Source: Alkalimarinus coralli (GTDB lineage Bacteria > Pseudomonadota > Gammaproteobacteria > Pseudomonadales > Oleiphilaceae). Taken from it: a DNA stretch of 64,000 nt. Shown here one piece after another: positions 32,213 through 40,320 of the stretch; within the stretch, counting starts at the first letter, position 1, and each line of letters begins with the position of its first letter. The notes under the pieces were generated by a model that saw only the letters and a list, made by a program, of their open reading frames with translations, did no database searches and was not told where the DNA came from. The translations under genes were made by a program, and so were the position numbers. The stretch lies in NCBI RefSeq assembly GCF_023650515.1, contig NZ_CP096016.1, forward strand, positions 4,543,501 through 4,607,500, read 5' to 3'.

Positions 32213-33520
32213 CTAGCTTGCCATTTTGACATCGTCAAAATAATCACTGTCTTCAGGGATTTTTTGCTCGTTGTCGCAAACAGTTTTAATGGCTTGCTCG
32301 ATGATGTCGATTCCGGCCTTAAGGTTTTCAAGGCTAATGACTAATGGACACAGCAGTTTAACGATGTGATCGTCTGCGCCACTGGTTTCGATAATCAGCC
32401 CATTCTTAAAGGCTGTTTTGGTTATCTTTCCTGCCAGTTCGCCATTTACACAGTTGATTCCCTGAAACATGCCTCGGCCGCAAGTGGTAAAGTTACCTTC
32501 GCCGTATTTCTCTACAATTTCGTTCAGTCGTTGGGTGATATATTCGCCTTTAAGCTTGATCTCGTTAGAAAATTTGTCATCCGACCAGTAGTGATCAATG
32601 GCGGCTTTGGCGGTTACAAAAGCAAAGTTGTTTCCTCTGAATGTGCCGTTGTGCTCGCCTGGTTTCCACTGGTCAAGCTCAGGGCTGAATAGAACAACCG
32701 CAAATGGAAGGCCGTAACCTCCAAGCGATTTAGAGAGCGTGACCATGTCAGGTTTAATGCCTGCTTCTTCAAAGCTAAAGAAGGTACCTGTGCGGCCGCA
32801 GCCTGCCTGGATATCATCCACAATCAGAAGAATGTCGTGCTTTCTACACACCTGCTCCAGGTTGCGCAGCCATTCAAAGCTGGCAGCGTTGATTCCGCCT
32901 TCACCTTGAACCGTTTCTACAATAATGGCTGCAGGCAGGTCGATACCGCTACTGGAGTCTGATAGCACTTTATCCAGATACGCCGTGGTATCTATTTCGT
33001 CCCCCAGATAGCCGTCAAAAGGCATTCGGCTCACGCCACTTAAGCTCACACCGGCAGCGCCACGGTGGTGAGAGTTGCCTGTTGCAGCGAGAGCACCCAG
33101 GCTTACACCGTGAAATCCATTGGTAAACGAAATGATGTTCTCGCGCCCGGTAATGTTACGCGCCAGTTTTAGAGCGGCCTCTACGGCATTGGTGCCGGTT
33201 GGCCCTGTAAACTGCATCACGTAGTTAAGGTTTCTGGGTTTAAGGATTTTTTCGTTAAATGTTTCCAAGAACTCCGCTTTTGCTTTGGTATGCAGGTCAA
33301 GCCCGTGTGTAATGCCATCATTTTCAATATATTCCAGCAGCAGCGGCTTAAATAGCGGGTTGTTATGGCCATAATTTAGCGTTCCTGCGCCGGCTAAAAA
33401 GTCCAGATATTGAGTGCCATCTTCGTCGTACAGATGTTCCATTTTGGCCATGTTAAAAATTCGGGGGAATGAGCGGGCATAACTCTGAACTTCCGACTCT
33501 ATCTCTTCAAAAATTTTCAT
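32213..33520 (-). CDS. ectB: L-2,4-diaminobutyrate transaminase
   Basis: Transfers an amino group from glutamate to aspartate semialdehyde, giving 2,4-diaminobutyrate. The product has 435 residues and belongs to the class III aminotransferases. The PLP site includes [20 protein letters not shown] (cofactor aspartate) and [17 protein letters not shown] with the Schiff-base lysine; [18 protein letters not shown] binds the phosphate. AGGAGAG lies just before the ATG. It follows ectA by 59 bp on the minus strand. Confidence 0.95.
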   Translation of the reverse strand: MKIFEEIESEVQSYARSFPRIFNMAKMEHLYDEDGTQYLDFLAGAGTLNYGHNNPLFKPLLLEYIENDGITHGLDLHTKAKAEFLETFNEKILKPRNLNYVMQFTGPTGTNAVEAALKLARNITGRENIISFTNGFHGVSLGALAATGNSHHRGAAGVSLSGVSRMPFDGYLGDEIDTTAYLDKVLSDSSSGIDLPAAIIVETVQGEGGINAASFEWLRNLEQVCRKHDILLIVDDIQAGCGRTGTFFSFEEAGIKPDMVTLSKSLGGYGLPFAVVLFSPELDQWKPGEHNGTFRGNNFAFVTAKAAIDHYWSDDKFSNEIKLKGEYITQRLNEIVEKYGEGNFTTCGRGMFQGINCVNGELAGKITKTAFKNGLIIETSGADDHIVKLLCPLVISLENLKAGIDIIEQAIKTVCDNEQKIPEDSDYFDDVKMAS

Positions 33521-33579
33521 GTTCTCTCCTGTTAAATGTTTAAAAGTAATAATTGGGAAATTGGGGGGCAGAGGCAGGG

Positions 33580-34068
33580 CTACTTACTAAGAGGGCCTAT
33601 CCTTGCTAATAATTCGCTATCGTGTGCACCTGAAAAATGCTCTTTTTTGTCAAACATCACAGAGCGAACGAGCGGTGCACTATAGTGCTTTGCAATGCTT
33701 TCGAAGAGCGCCCAGGATGCACCGTTGTTTTCAGTGATGGTGGTTTCAATGTGGGTGATATTTGAGCAGACATCACGTTCAATAATGTGGCGCAACATTC
33801 GTTGCGCAAGGCCTTGTCCTCTGGCTGAGCTGTCTACGGCTACCTGCCATATGAATAACGTATTGTTCTGTCGTGGTAGTAAGTAGCCTGAAATAAATCC
33901 GACTGTTTTGCCGTTTGACTTGGCAATAACGGAGGTGTTTGCAAAGTGGCTGCACTGCAATAGGTTGCAGTACAAGGAGTTAGTATCTAAGGGAGGGCAT
34001 TGCTCAACTAGACTAAAGACTGAATGTCCATCAGTGTCGTTAGGTGGGGTGAGCGTAATAGATTGCAT
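33580..34068 (-). CDS. ectA: L-2,4-diaminobutyrate acetyltransferase
   Basis: Acetylates 2,4-diaminobutyrate with acetyl-CoA to give N-gamma-acetyl-diaminobutyrate. The product has 162 residues and a GNAT fold. The acetyl-CoA loop is [19 protein letters not shown], and [20 protein letters not shown] is typical of EctA. GAGG lies 10 bases before the ATG. It is the first gene of the ectoine operon, downstream of a 250-bp region with palindromic operator candidates and divergent from the MarR-type regulator. Confidence 0.95.
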   Translation of the reverse strand: MQSITLTPPNDTDGHSVFSLVEQCPPLDTNSLYCNLLQCSHFANTSVIAKSNGKTVGFISGYLLPRQNNTLFIWQVAVDSSARGQGLAQRMLRHIIERDVCSNITHIETTITENNGASWALFESIAKHYSAPLVRSVMFDKKEHFSGAHDSELLARIGPLSK

Positions 34069-34096
34069 TCTTATTAAACCTCTCCATTCTTAAAAT

Positions 34097-34126
34097 AATA
34101 ATATTAGAGTTCTAAATAATATTATT
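34097..34126. promoter_or_regulatory. Palindrome A upstream of ectA, candidate EctR site
   Basis: AATAATATT (34097-34105) and AATATTATT (34118-34126) are inverted repeats. Inside them TTAGA-GT-TCTAA (34104-34115) repeats the core of palindrome B with the same 2-bp spacing. It lies about 40 bp before the ectA start codon. Confidence 0.4.
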
Positions 34127-34175
34127 GTCTATATGACAGCTTAATGACTGGTATCTCGCAATTAAGCTTGTAATA

Positions 34176-34195
34176 ATATTTAGATCTCTAAATAT
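34176..34195. promoter_or_regulatory. Palindrome B, candidate EctR operator
   Basis: ATATTTAGA (34176-34184) and TCTAAATAT (34187-34195) are perfect 9-bp inverted repeats with the spacer TC. The size, AT content and 2-bp spacing fit a MarR-family dimer site. Confidence 0.55.
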
Positions 34196-34208
34196 AGTAC
34201 ACTAAATA
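34191..34208. promoter_or_regulatory. Palindrome C, close match to the EctR1 operator
   Basis: Read on the minus strand the site is TATTTAGT-GT-ACTATATT, two 8-bp halves with a 2-bp spacer. From memory, the EctR1 site described in Methylomicrobium alcaliphilum is TATTTAGT-GT-ACTATATA, so 17 of 18 positions agree. It overlaps palindrome B by 5 bases and lies 120-140 bp upstream of ectA. Confidence 0.65.
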
Positions 34209-34255
34209 AACATTTATTTCTAATCAGTGTAGGTAGGTATGGTTTTAGGGATGAG

Positions 34256-34284
34256 GGGACAGCAGTTGGTTGTGACGCTATAAT
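34256..34284 (+). promoter_or_regulatory. Candidate sigma-70 promoter of ectR
   Basis: GGGACA (34256-34261, four of six) and TATAAT (34279-34284, perfect) lie 17 bp apart. The expected start is near 34291, giving a short leader before the ectR start. The palindromes lie 50 to 180 bp upstream of it. Confidence 0.6.
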
Positions 34285-34317
34285 CACGCGTTTATCGGCT
34301 TTAATAAGGTGTTTGTT

Positions 34318-34833
34318 TTGAATCATGTAGATCAGGTCTTGGTGGCTTTGCGAAGGGTAATTAGAGCGACAGATTTGCACTCTAAACATTTGGCAAAAAC
34401 TACCGGACTCACCGCGCCTCAGATACTGCTGTTGCAGACGATCAGGGATAAGGGGGAAGTGACGATTGGCGAGCTTGCTGTTGATATGAGTTTGAGCCAG
34501 GCAACTGTAACGACCATTCTTGACCGATTGGAAAAGCGGGGGCTGGTGTATCGAGAGCGCTCCAAAGAAGATAAGCGAAAAGTTCATGCTTATTTAACGG
34601 ATAAAGCCAACGAAACAATGAAAACAGCCCCAACCCCTCTGCAAGATCAGTTTGCCCGGCAGTTTAATGACCTTCAGGACTGGGAAAAGATGATGATTAT
34701 TTCGAGTCTTCAACGTGTCGCACAAATGATGGATGCGCAGCATATTGATGCTTCACCGGTGCTGGATGTTGGTTTGCTGGACCGATCTGCTGCTGCGGCT
34801 GACCCATCTGCGGTGTACCCAGGTAAAACTTAA
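34318..34833 (+). CDS. ectR: MarR-family regulator of the ectoine operon (EctR type)
   Basis: A winged-helix regulator of 171 residues. RVIRATDLHSKHLAKTTGLT begins the dimerisation part; VTIGELAVDMSLSQATVTTI is the recognition helix region; DRLEKRGLVYRERSKEDKRK is the wing with the usual DKR signature. Divergent orientation to ectA and the palindromes between them point to EctR, a repressor of ectoine genes in halotolerant methylotrophs. I chose the TTG at 34318 because AAGGTG (34305-34310) lies 7 bases upstream; a GTG at 34309 would overlap that site and add three residues. A terminator 169 bp downstream isolates it from the MSHA locus. Confidence 0.85.
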   Translation: MNHVDQVLVALRRVIRATDLHSKHLAKTTGLTAPQILLLQTIRDKGEVTIGELAVDMSLSQATVTTILDRLEKRGLVYRERSKEDKRKVHAYLTDKANETMKTAPTPLQDQFARQFNDLQDWEKMMIISSLQRVAQMMDAQHIDASPVLDVGLLDRSAAAADPSAVYPGKT

Positions 34834-34882
34834 ATGCGGCTAGCTCGGCTGGAAAAAGGCTGAATTGTTTGCCTGTTGCATG

Positions 34883-34921
34883 TATTATCCACGACACGCA
34901 CTTATTATCCACGACACACAC
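34883..34921. repeat. Two tandem copies of a 19-bp repeat
   Basis: TATTATCCACGACACGCAC (34883-34901) and TATTATCCACGACACACAC (34903-34921) differ at one base and are set at a 20-bp period, about two DNA turns. They lie 50 bases after ectR. The spacing would suit a pair of protein sites on one DNA face, but no known motif is recognised. Confidence 0.8.
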
Positions 34922-35001
34922 TATCCCTCGTTTGGAGTGCTTGATTATCGGGCTATGATGGGGGTTGAAATGGTTATTACTCGCAATGGAATTTGCGTTT
35001 T

Positions 35002-35034
35002 AAAAAAAGGGAAGCCAGGGAGCTTCCCTTTTTT
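35002..35034 (+). terminator. Bidirectional rho-independent terminator between ectR and mshI
   Basis: AAAAAAAGGGAAGC (35002-35015) and GCTTCCCTTTTTT (35022-35034) form a stem with a 6-base loop and A- and T-runs on the two sides. It ends ectR transcription before the MSHA locus. Confidence 0.88.
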
Positions 35035-35064
35035 ATGTTTTTACAATTGTTTATAAGCAATGGA

Positions 35065-35094
35065 TTGGCAAACAAACAGTTACTGAACTATTCT
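35065..35094 (+). promoter_or_regulatory. Candidate sigma-70 promoter of the msh operon
   Basis: TTGGCA (35065-35070, five of six) and TATTCT (35089-35094, four of six) are 18 bp apart. The predicted start, near 35101, would fall inside or after the first in-frame ATG of mshI (35099), which bears on the choice of the mshI start. Confidence 0.4.
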
Positions 35095-35098
35095 AACT

Positions 35099-36079
35099 AT
35101 GGTTGTAAAGAGTGAATCATGGTTATTACAGAGCTTGTCGTATTGGGGAGACACCATTCTGATTTCGTTATTTAAGAAAAAGTCTAAGGTAGGCTTGGTG
35201 GGGGTAGAGGTACGCTCTGACGGTATATCTATTGCCCAATCACTCCCTGGTGATGGTGGCTCGGCCAGTGTCGTGTTTCAGGACTTTATCGCCTGCAAAG
35301 CCGCCCAAAGGAAAGATGCGCTAGCGGGGCTGGTTGATGAGTATGGGTTGAAAGGGTTTCCATGCAATCTGGTGCTTACATCGGATCAATATCAAATATT
35401 TCAGACAGACAAGCCACCTGTTGCAGATGAAGAGCTATCTGAAGCTATTCGCTGGAAAGTGAAGGACTTAATAGACTATTCACTTGATGATGCTATTACG
35501 GATGTTTTCGACTTCCCTGATGATGCTACAAGAGGGCGTGGCAGCCTGGTCAATGTTGTCAGTGCGCGCAAGGCCTTGTTGCAACAAAATGTAAAACTTA
35601 TGGCAGAAGTCGGGCTGGATCTTCAGAGTATCGATATTACCGAGCTGGTGCTGCGCAATATATCCATGCGCTATGACGCGGTGGGTAGCGGGCTTGCCTT
35701 GTTGTTTATGCGGCCAGGGTTTGGAATGATTCTGGTCAGTAAGGGCGACACGATGTACTTCTCCCGCCGCTTTGACTTCTCGTTAGATGCACTCAGAAAT
35801 ACGGCAACTCAGGAGTCCACTATTCAGCAACTGGCCTTAGAAGTACAGCGATCACTGGACTACTATGAAAGCCAGATGGGGCAGGTTCCACCCAAAGAAT
35901 TATTACTCGTTGGGCCTGATGGCTCGTTTCCCCTGGCCAATATGCTGGGCCAGAATGTGGCAGTCAGCGTGAAAAACCTCGATGTTGCGCCTCTATTTGA
36001 AGACGAAGATATTAGCAGTGAGGTTGTCATACAGAATTTTGCTGCCGTGGGTGCCGCATTAAGGGAGAGTCAGCTCTAA
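35099..36079 (+). CDS. mshI: MSHA pilus biogenesis protein MshI (PilM-like)
   Basis: A PilM-type actin-fold protein that should sit on the cytoplasmic face of the assembly platform with the PilN- and PilO-like partners. KSKVGLVGVEVRSDGISIAQ is the first nucleotide-fold segment, and EVQRSLDYYESQMGQVPPKE is conserved in the family. The longest frame has 326 residues from the ATG at 35099, but the real start may be later. GGGGAG (35145-35150) lies just before in-frame ATT (35156) and CTG (35159) codons, from which the protein would begin ISLFKKKSKVGLVG like its relatives. It overlaps the next gene by 1 base. Confidence 0.88.
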   Translation: MVVKSESWLLQSLSYWGDTILISLFKKKSKVGLVGVEVRSDGISIAQSLPGDGGSASVVFQDFIACKAAQRKDALAGLVDEYGLKGFPCNLVLTSDQYQIFQTDKPPVADEELSEAIRWKVKDLIDYSLDDAITDVFDFPDDATRGRGSLVNVVSARKALLQQNVKLMAEVGLDLQSIDITELVLRNISMRYDAVGSGLALLFMRPGFGMILVSKGDTMYFSRRFDFSLDALRNTATQESTIQQLALEVQRSLDYYESQMGQVPPKELLLVGPDGSFPLANMLGQNVAVSVKNLDVAPLFEDEDISSEVVIQNFAAVGAALRESQL

Positions 36080-36693
36080 TGCAGCAGATAAACTTATATA
36101 CACACGAGCTAAAGCCAACAAAAGTAATTTTGCCTTTGTCGCAAATGGTTGCAGGGCTTTCGGTATTGCTGGTTGTTTTGGTCGCGATACAGCTGCTCTA
36201 TCGTGCAGAGGTGGTCGATATTGAAGAGCAGCTCCTGCCAAAGCAGCAACGTCTGGATCTTGCTCAGCAGCAGGTTTCAGAACAGGAAGCCCAGCTTAAA
36301 GGGATGCAGAAAGATGAGTCGCTTGTCACGTTGAACCATAAATTGAATCAACAAACCGTGGCGAGAAAACAACTGCTTACAATGCTTGACTCCGTCGTTA
36401 CTGCTAATCGTTATCCATTTTCCAACTTATTGACAGGGCTGGCGCGGCAACGTGTAGATCAGCTGTGGTTGACGCAGATTCAGTTTGCAAATGGCGGTGC
36501 AACCGTCGGTTTGAAGGGTAAGGCTTTGAAAGCCGAGGCTGTTCCCCATTATTTGCAAATGCTCAGGGGTGAAGCGCTACTTCTCGGGAGATCATTTAAT
36601 CTATTCCAGCTTTCAACAGATGAAGAGAAAGATGAGATTTTACATTTTACACTCTCCTCTTCACTCCTAAGCGAAGGGGTGAGCAATGAATAA
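36079..36693 (+). CDS. mshI2: MSHA biogenesis protein MshI2 (PilN-like)
   Basis: An inner membrane protein of 204 residues. The short N-terminus QQINLYTHELKPTKVILPLS is the PilN-type signature that docks into the PilM-like protein; one membrane helix follows (MVAGLSVLLVVLVAIQLLY), then a coiled-coil segment and a periplasmic ferredoxin-like part. The start codon overlaps the mshI stop by 1 base, and the end overlaps mshJ by 8 bases. Confidence 0.85.
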   Translation: MQQINLYTHELKPTKVILPLSQMVAGLSVLLVVLVAIQLLYRAEVVDIEEQLLPKQQRLDLAQQQVSEQEAQLKGMQKDESLVTLNHKLNQQTVARKQLLTMLDSVVTANRYPFSNLLTGLARQRVDQLWLTQIQFANGGATVGLKGKALKAEAVPHYLQMLRGEALLLGRSFNLFQLSTDEEKDEILHFTLSSSLLSEGVSNE

Positions 36694-37339
36694 ACAGTGG
36701 GCCGCGTTGTCATCAAAAGTAGAGTCAATGACCGTGAGAGAGCGAGTCATTGTTGTGTCTGCTCTCGCAGTTGGCATCTTGTTTATCTGGGGGCAGCTTT
36801 TCTTTTTCCCTTTGCAAGACAGGTATAAACATGCATCAAATGCTATTCGCTCGATCGACCAGCAACAGCTGGCACTGGAACAGCAGATTGAGCAACTGAG
36901 TCGCCAACTGGCTGATGACCCCAACCGGGAATTACACGCTCAGCGTGACGCCTTGCAGCGACAGCTGGCTGAGATGAAAGATCAGATTGAAGGGCAGTTA
37001 AGTGGTTTGATTGCACCGGAAAAGATGGCTGATGTGCTGAGAACCTTACTGAATGAACAAAAAAAGCTGAAGCTCGTGAGTCTGAAAAATTTACCGGTAA
37101 CCCCTTTTAACCCAATAGACGAAAGTGTTAACGATCAGGATACCGCGCTTTTTTCCCACAGCATGGAGTTGGTGCTCGATGGTGAGTATTTTGATGTGCT
37201 GGCTTACATTAAGCGACTTGAGCAGTTGAAGGGGTTTAACTGGCAGATGCTGAACTATGATGTAGTGGAATATCCGAAAGCAAGGGTGACCGTCAAAATT
37301 AGAACGTTGAGCCTTGAAGAGGACTGGATTGGTGTCTAA
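36686..37339 (+). CDS. mshJ: MSHA biogenesis protein MshJ (PilO-like)
   Basis: A bitopic inner membrane protein of 217 residues: a short cytoplasmic part, the helix VIVVSALAVGILFIWGQLFF, a long glutamine-rich coiled coil (about residues 45-110) and a periplasmic domain ending RLEQLKGFNWQMLNYDVVEY. This is the PilO/GspM layout and should pair with MshI2 in the alignment complex. It overlaps its neighbours on both sides by 8 bases. Confidence 0.85.
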   Translation: MNKQWAALSSKVESMTVRERVIVVSALAVGILFIWGQLFFFPLQDRYKHASNAIRSIDQQQLALEQQIEQLSRQLADDPNRELHAQRDALQRQLAEMKDQIEGQLSGLIAPEKMADVLRTLLNEQKKLKLVSLKNLPVTPFNPIDESVNDQDTALFSHSMELVLDGEYFDVLAYIKRLEQLKGFNWQMLNYDVVEYPKARVTVKIRTLSLEEDWIGV

Positions 37340-37697
37340 TCGCATGTTAATACGCTTTGTGTTGGTATTCTCAGGGGCCTTTTTGTGGGTATCTGTGAGT
37401 GCTGCAGCTACCATGACGCTATCTGATGGTGAAGTACTAAAAGACCCTACGCAACCTTATGATTGGTCTGCACCTCGTAAAACCGAGCGTGTTAAGAGAA
37501 GCTACAAACTAAATTATCTGCTGTATGCAGATGACAGGAAACAGGCCATTATAAATGGTCAGTCAGTGATAGAGGGTGACCGGGTAAGCGGTGCCAAAGT
37601 CGTTAAAATATCAGAAAACTCTGTTCTGTTATCAACAGAGCAAGGAACAAAAGTGTTGCGCTGGAAGCAGCCCGCATCAATCAAGCGTACACGGTAA
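37332..37697 (+). CDS. mshK: MSHA biogenesis protein MshK
   Basis: A secreted periplasmic protein of 121 residues. It has a signal peptide (MLIRFVLVFSGAFLWVSVSAA) and then LKDPTQPYDW and YKLNYLLYADDRKQAIINGQ, which resemble the GspC/PilP homology region that links the inner platform to the secretin. I chose the GTG at 37332, with AAGAGGA 8 bases upstream; an ATG at 37344 is the alternative, and a TTG at 37314 seems too far upstream. It overlaps mshJ by 8 bases. Confidence 0.8.
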   Translation: MSNRMLIRFVLVFSGAFLWVSVSAAATMTLSDGEVLKDPTQPYDWSAPRKTERVKRSYKLNYLLYADDRKQAIINGQSVIEGDRVSGAKVVKISENSVLLSTEQGTKVLRWKQPASIKRTR

Positions 37698-37709
37698 GGT
37701 GGAGTAGTT

Positions 37710-39443
37710 ATGTCGTTTAAGGTTTTTATGGTTGGTCTTATCGCTAAAGCTCAATTGCTCAAGCGGTTGGCTGCTCTATTTTTTATTGTGGCGTCAGGCT
37801 TCTTATCAGGTTGCTCGAGCAATGGGCTATTGCAATCTGCTCGAAGTGTCTCGACCGATAGCGTTGACGAGTTAAACCAAACGCTTGATCAAGACCTCGC
37901 GCAGTATGATAAACAGCTACCTCCGCAGCTACCCGATAGTGTTGCAAATGCGCTACTTCCGCCAGTGGGGGCAGCACCGGTAAAGAGAGAGCAAAATAAG
38001 CGTTTTGATTTGGCGGTAAATGGCGTCGATGCAAAAGAGTTCTATCGAAGCCTGGTTAAAGGCACAAAATACAATGTGGTTGTTCACCCTGATGTAAAAG
38101 GCAGTATTAGCTTAGAGTTAGACAATGTAACAGTTCCTCAGGTGATGTCGCTGACTAAAGAGCTGTATGGTTTCGACTATTTAGAAAGTAACAATCTATA
38201 TCGAGTAATGCCTGGAGGGCTCAGAACCCAGGTCTTCCAGATTAACTACCTCAATGTAAAGCGTATGGGCGGCTCAGAAACCCGTGTAAGTTCAGGCAGT
38301 GTGTCTGAAGGTAGCAATAGCGGGGATAATAGCAACGGCAGCAATAATAACTCTAGCGGAGACAATACCAATTCAGAAAAAGTGATTGGTACGCGAATTA
38401 GTACGACCAGTGAGAGCGATTTTTGGGCACGTCTGAGTCAAACGCTGTTATTGATTACCGGTGATGGCGAAGGGCGTACTGTTGTTGCCACGCCGAATGC
38501 CGGTGTCATTGTGGTACGGGCAATGCCGGAAGAGCTGAAAGCGGTAGAGGGTTATTTGCGTCAGACTGAACTTATTATGCAGCGACAAGTTGTGCTTGAA
38601 GCAAAGATTCTTGAAGTCGAGCTAAATGAAGGATATCAGCAGGGCATTGATTGGACTGCGGTAGAAACAAGTAGCTCGGTTGGCGCTGATGGCTCGCCGA
38701 AAAAACTCATCGGCGGCAACATGGTGTCTGACTTGATAACCAACGAAAATCTTGGTGGTGTCTTTACCGCAACGCTAAAAGTGGGAGACTTCAGCGGATT
38801 TATGCAGCTATTGGGGACTCAAGGCAGTGTTCAGGTTCTATCTAGCCCACGGATCTCCACGGTGAATAACCAGAAGGCTGTTATAAAAGTAGGTACCGAT
38901 GAGTTTTTCGTGACGGATATTGATATAGACGAAGACACAGGAAGTAGCAGTAACAGCGATACTACCTCGACAGATGTGACATTAACGCCATTCTTTTCGG
39001 GGATTGCGTTAGATGTAACGCCTCAAATTAGTGAGGAAGGTAATATTATTCTTCACGTGCATCCGACGATTAGTGAGGTCAATGATCAGGAGAAGATTGT
39101 TTCGCTTGGCGACCGGGATGTCGTATTGCCCTTAGCGCTGAGTACTATTCGCGAGACTGACAGTGTCATAAAAGCCAGAAACGGCCAGATTGTGGTGATT
39201 GGAGGCCTTATTCAGAATGTGACGCGTGAGAACAACTCTTCAATACCAATACTCGGGGATATTCCGCTGCTTGGCGAATTGTTTAAGCAAAAGCGTTTTC
39301 TGCAAAAGAAAAGCGAACTGGTTATTCTGCTGAGACCTGTTATTTCAAGCGATCAGGTTTTTGAAAGCCAGCTTCGCAAAAGCCGTAAACGCTTTGGTGA
39401 ATTTAGAGATACGCTTGCGTCCCCAATACCTCCCTCGTTTTAG
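37710..39443 (+). CDS. mshL: MSHA secretin MshL
   Basis: The outer membrane ring through which the pilus passes, 577 residues. The signal sequence ends in the lipobox FLSGC, so the protein should be a lipoprotein. Two N-domains (FYRSLVKGTKYNVVVHPDVK; TVVATPNAGVIVVRAMPEEL) precede the secretin domain, which shows VQVLSSPRISTVNNQKAVIK and VIGGLIQNVTRENNSSIPIL and ends with KSELVILLRPVI. A serine/asparagine-rich stretch near residues 195-225 looks like a flexible linker. It follows mshK by 12 bp. Confidence 0.95.
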   Translation: MSFKVFMVGLIAKAQLLKRLAALFFIVASGFLSGCSSNGLLQSARSVSTDSVDELNQTLDQDLAQYDKQLPPQLPDSVANALLPPVGAAPVKREQNKRFDLAVNGVDAKEFYRSLVKGTKYNVVVHPDVKGSISLELDNVTVPQVMSLTKELYGFDYLESNNLYRVMPGGLRTQVFQINYLNVKRMGGSETRVSSGSVSEGSNSGDNSNGSNNNSSGDNTNSEKVIGTRISTTSESDFWARLSQTLLLITGDGEGRTVVATPNAGVIVVRAMPEELKAVEGYLRQTELIMQRQVVLEAKILEVELNEGYQQGIDWTAVETSSSVGADGSPKKLIGGNMVSDLITNENLGGVFTATLKVGDFSGFMQLLGTQGSVQVLSSPRISTVNNQKAVIKVGTDEFFVTDIDIDEDTGSSSNSDTTSTDVTLTPFFSGIALDVTPQISEEGNIILHVHPTISEVNDQEKIVSLGDRDVVLPLALSTIRETDSVIKARNGQIVVIGGLIQNVTRENNSSIPILGDIPLLGELFKQKRFLQKKSELVILLRPVISSDQVFESQLRKSRKRFGEFRDTLASPIPPSF

Positions 39444-39471
39444 ATCGGCGTAGGGAAAGAGATATTCAACT

Positions 39472-40320
39472 ATGTATGAGCGTTATTTCGGGCTACGGGA
39501 GTTGCCATTTTCGTTGACTCCCAATACCCACTTTTATCTTAATTCAGAAACCCATCAGCAGGCTCTGGAGCTGCTTTTGGTTGCGCTGAAAAACCGCGAA
39601 GGGTTTATTAAAATTTCTGGCGAGGTTGGAACGGGCAAGACGCTTATTTGCAGAAAGCTCTTAAATTCATTGGATGACGAGTATGTAACTGCTTACATAC
39701 CTAACCCTGGACTGACCCCGGAAAGCCTCTATCTAGCCGTCGCAGAAGAGCTGGATGTAGAGGTTGATCTCGCCCTGGGTGGCCATAATGTTTTAAAACA
39801 GATCAATATAAAACTCATCGAGTTGGCATCGCAGAACAAACGAGTCGCGCTGGTGATTGATGAGGCTCAGGCGATGCCTGAAGAGACCATTGAAGCATTG
39901 AGACTGTTAAGCAATCTTGAGACAGAGTCAGCGAAGTTGCTGCAAGTCGTTCTGTTTGGCCAGCCAGAGCTCAATGAATTATTGTCGCGGCCTAGTCTAA
40001 GGCAGTTGCAACAACGTATTACTTTTCAGCATAACATCACACCACTTAACAGGCAGGCGTTGCAGCAGTACGTTGGGCATCGTATGTCATTGGCCGGATA
40101 CAATGGCCCAACACTGTTTGATCGAAAAGCGGTGTCATTGCTGTATCGGTCAAGCAACGGTATTCCCAGGCTGATTAATATATTGTGTCACAAAGCCCTG
40201 ATGTCTGCGTTTGGACAGGGCGATAGAGTCGTGACCCGTCGGCATGTCAAAAGGGCGATACAAGATACCGAAAGCGTCACCATGCCTCGGTTTTCCTGGT
40301 TGTCTTTGGGAGGCTCGTAA
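39472..40320 (+). CDS. mshM: MSHA ATPase MshM (ExeA-like)
   Basis: An AAA-type ATPase of 282 residues related to ExeA/GspA, which in other systems helps secretin assembly. It begins YERYFGLRELPFSLTPN, has Walker A ISGEVGTGKTLIC near residue 50 and Walker B VALVIDEAQAMPEE. No peptidoglycan-binding tail or membrane helix is present, unlike GspA. Its last base is also the first base of the mshN start codon. Confidence 0.93.
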   Translation: MYERYFGLRELPFSLTPNTHFYLNSETHQQALELLLVALKNREGFIKISGEVGTGKTLICRKLLNSLDDEYVTAYIPNPGLTPESLYLAVAEELDVEVDLALGGHNVLKQINIKLIELASQNKRVALVIDEAQAMPEETIEALRLLSNLETESAKLLQVVLFGQPELNELLSRPSLRQLQQRITFQHNITPLNRQALQQYVGHRMSLAGYNGPTLFDRKAVSLLYRSSNGIPRLINILCHKALMSAFGQGDRVVTRRHVKRAIQDTESVTMPRFSWLSLGGS

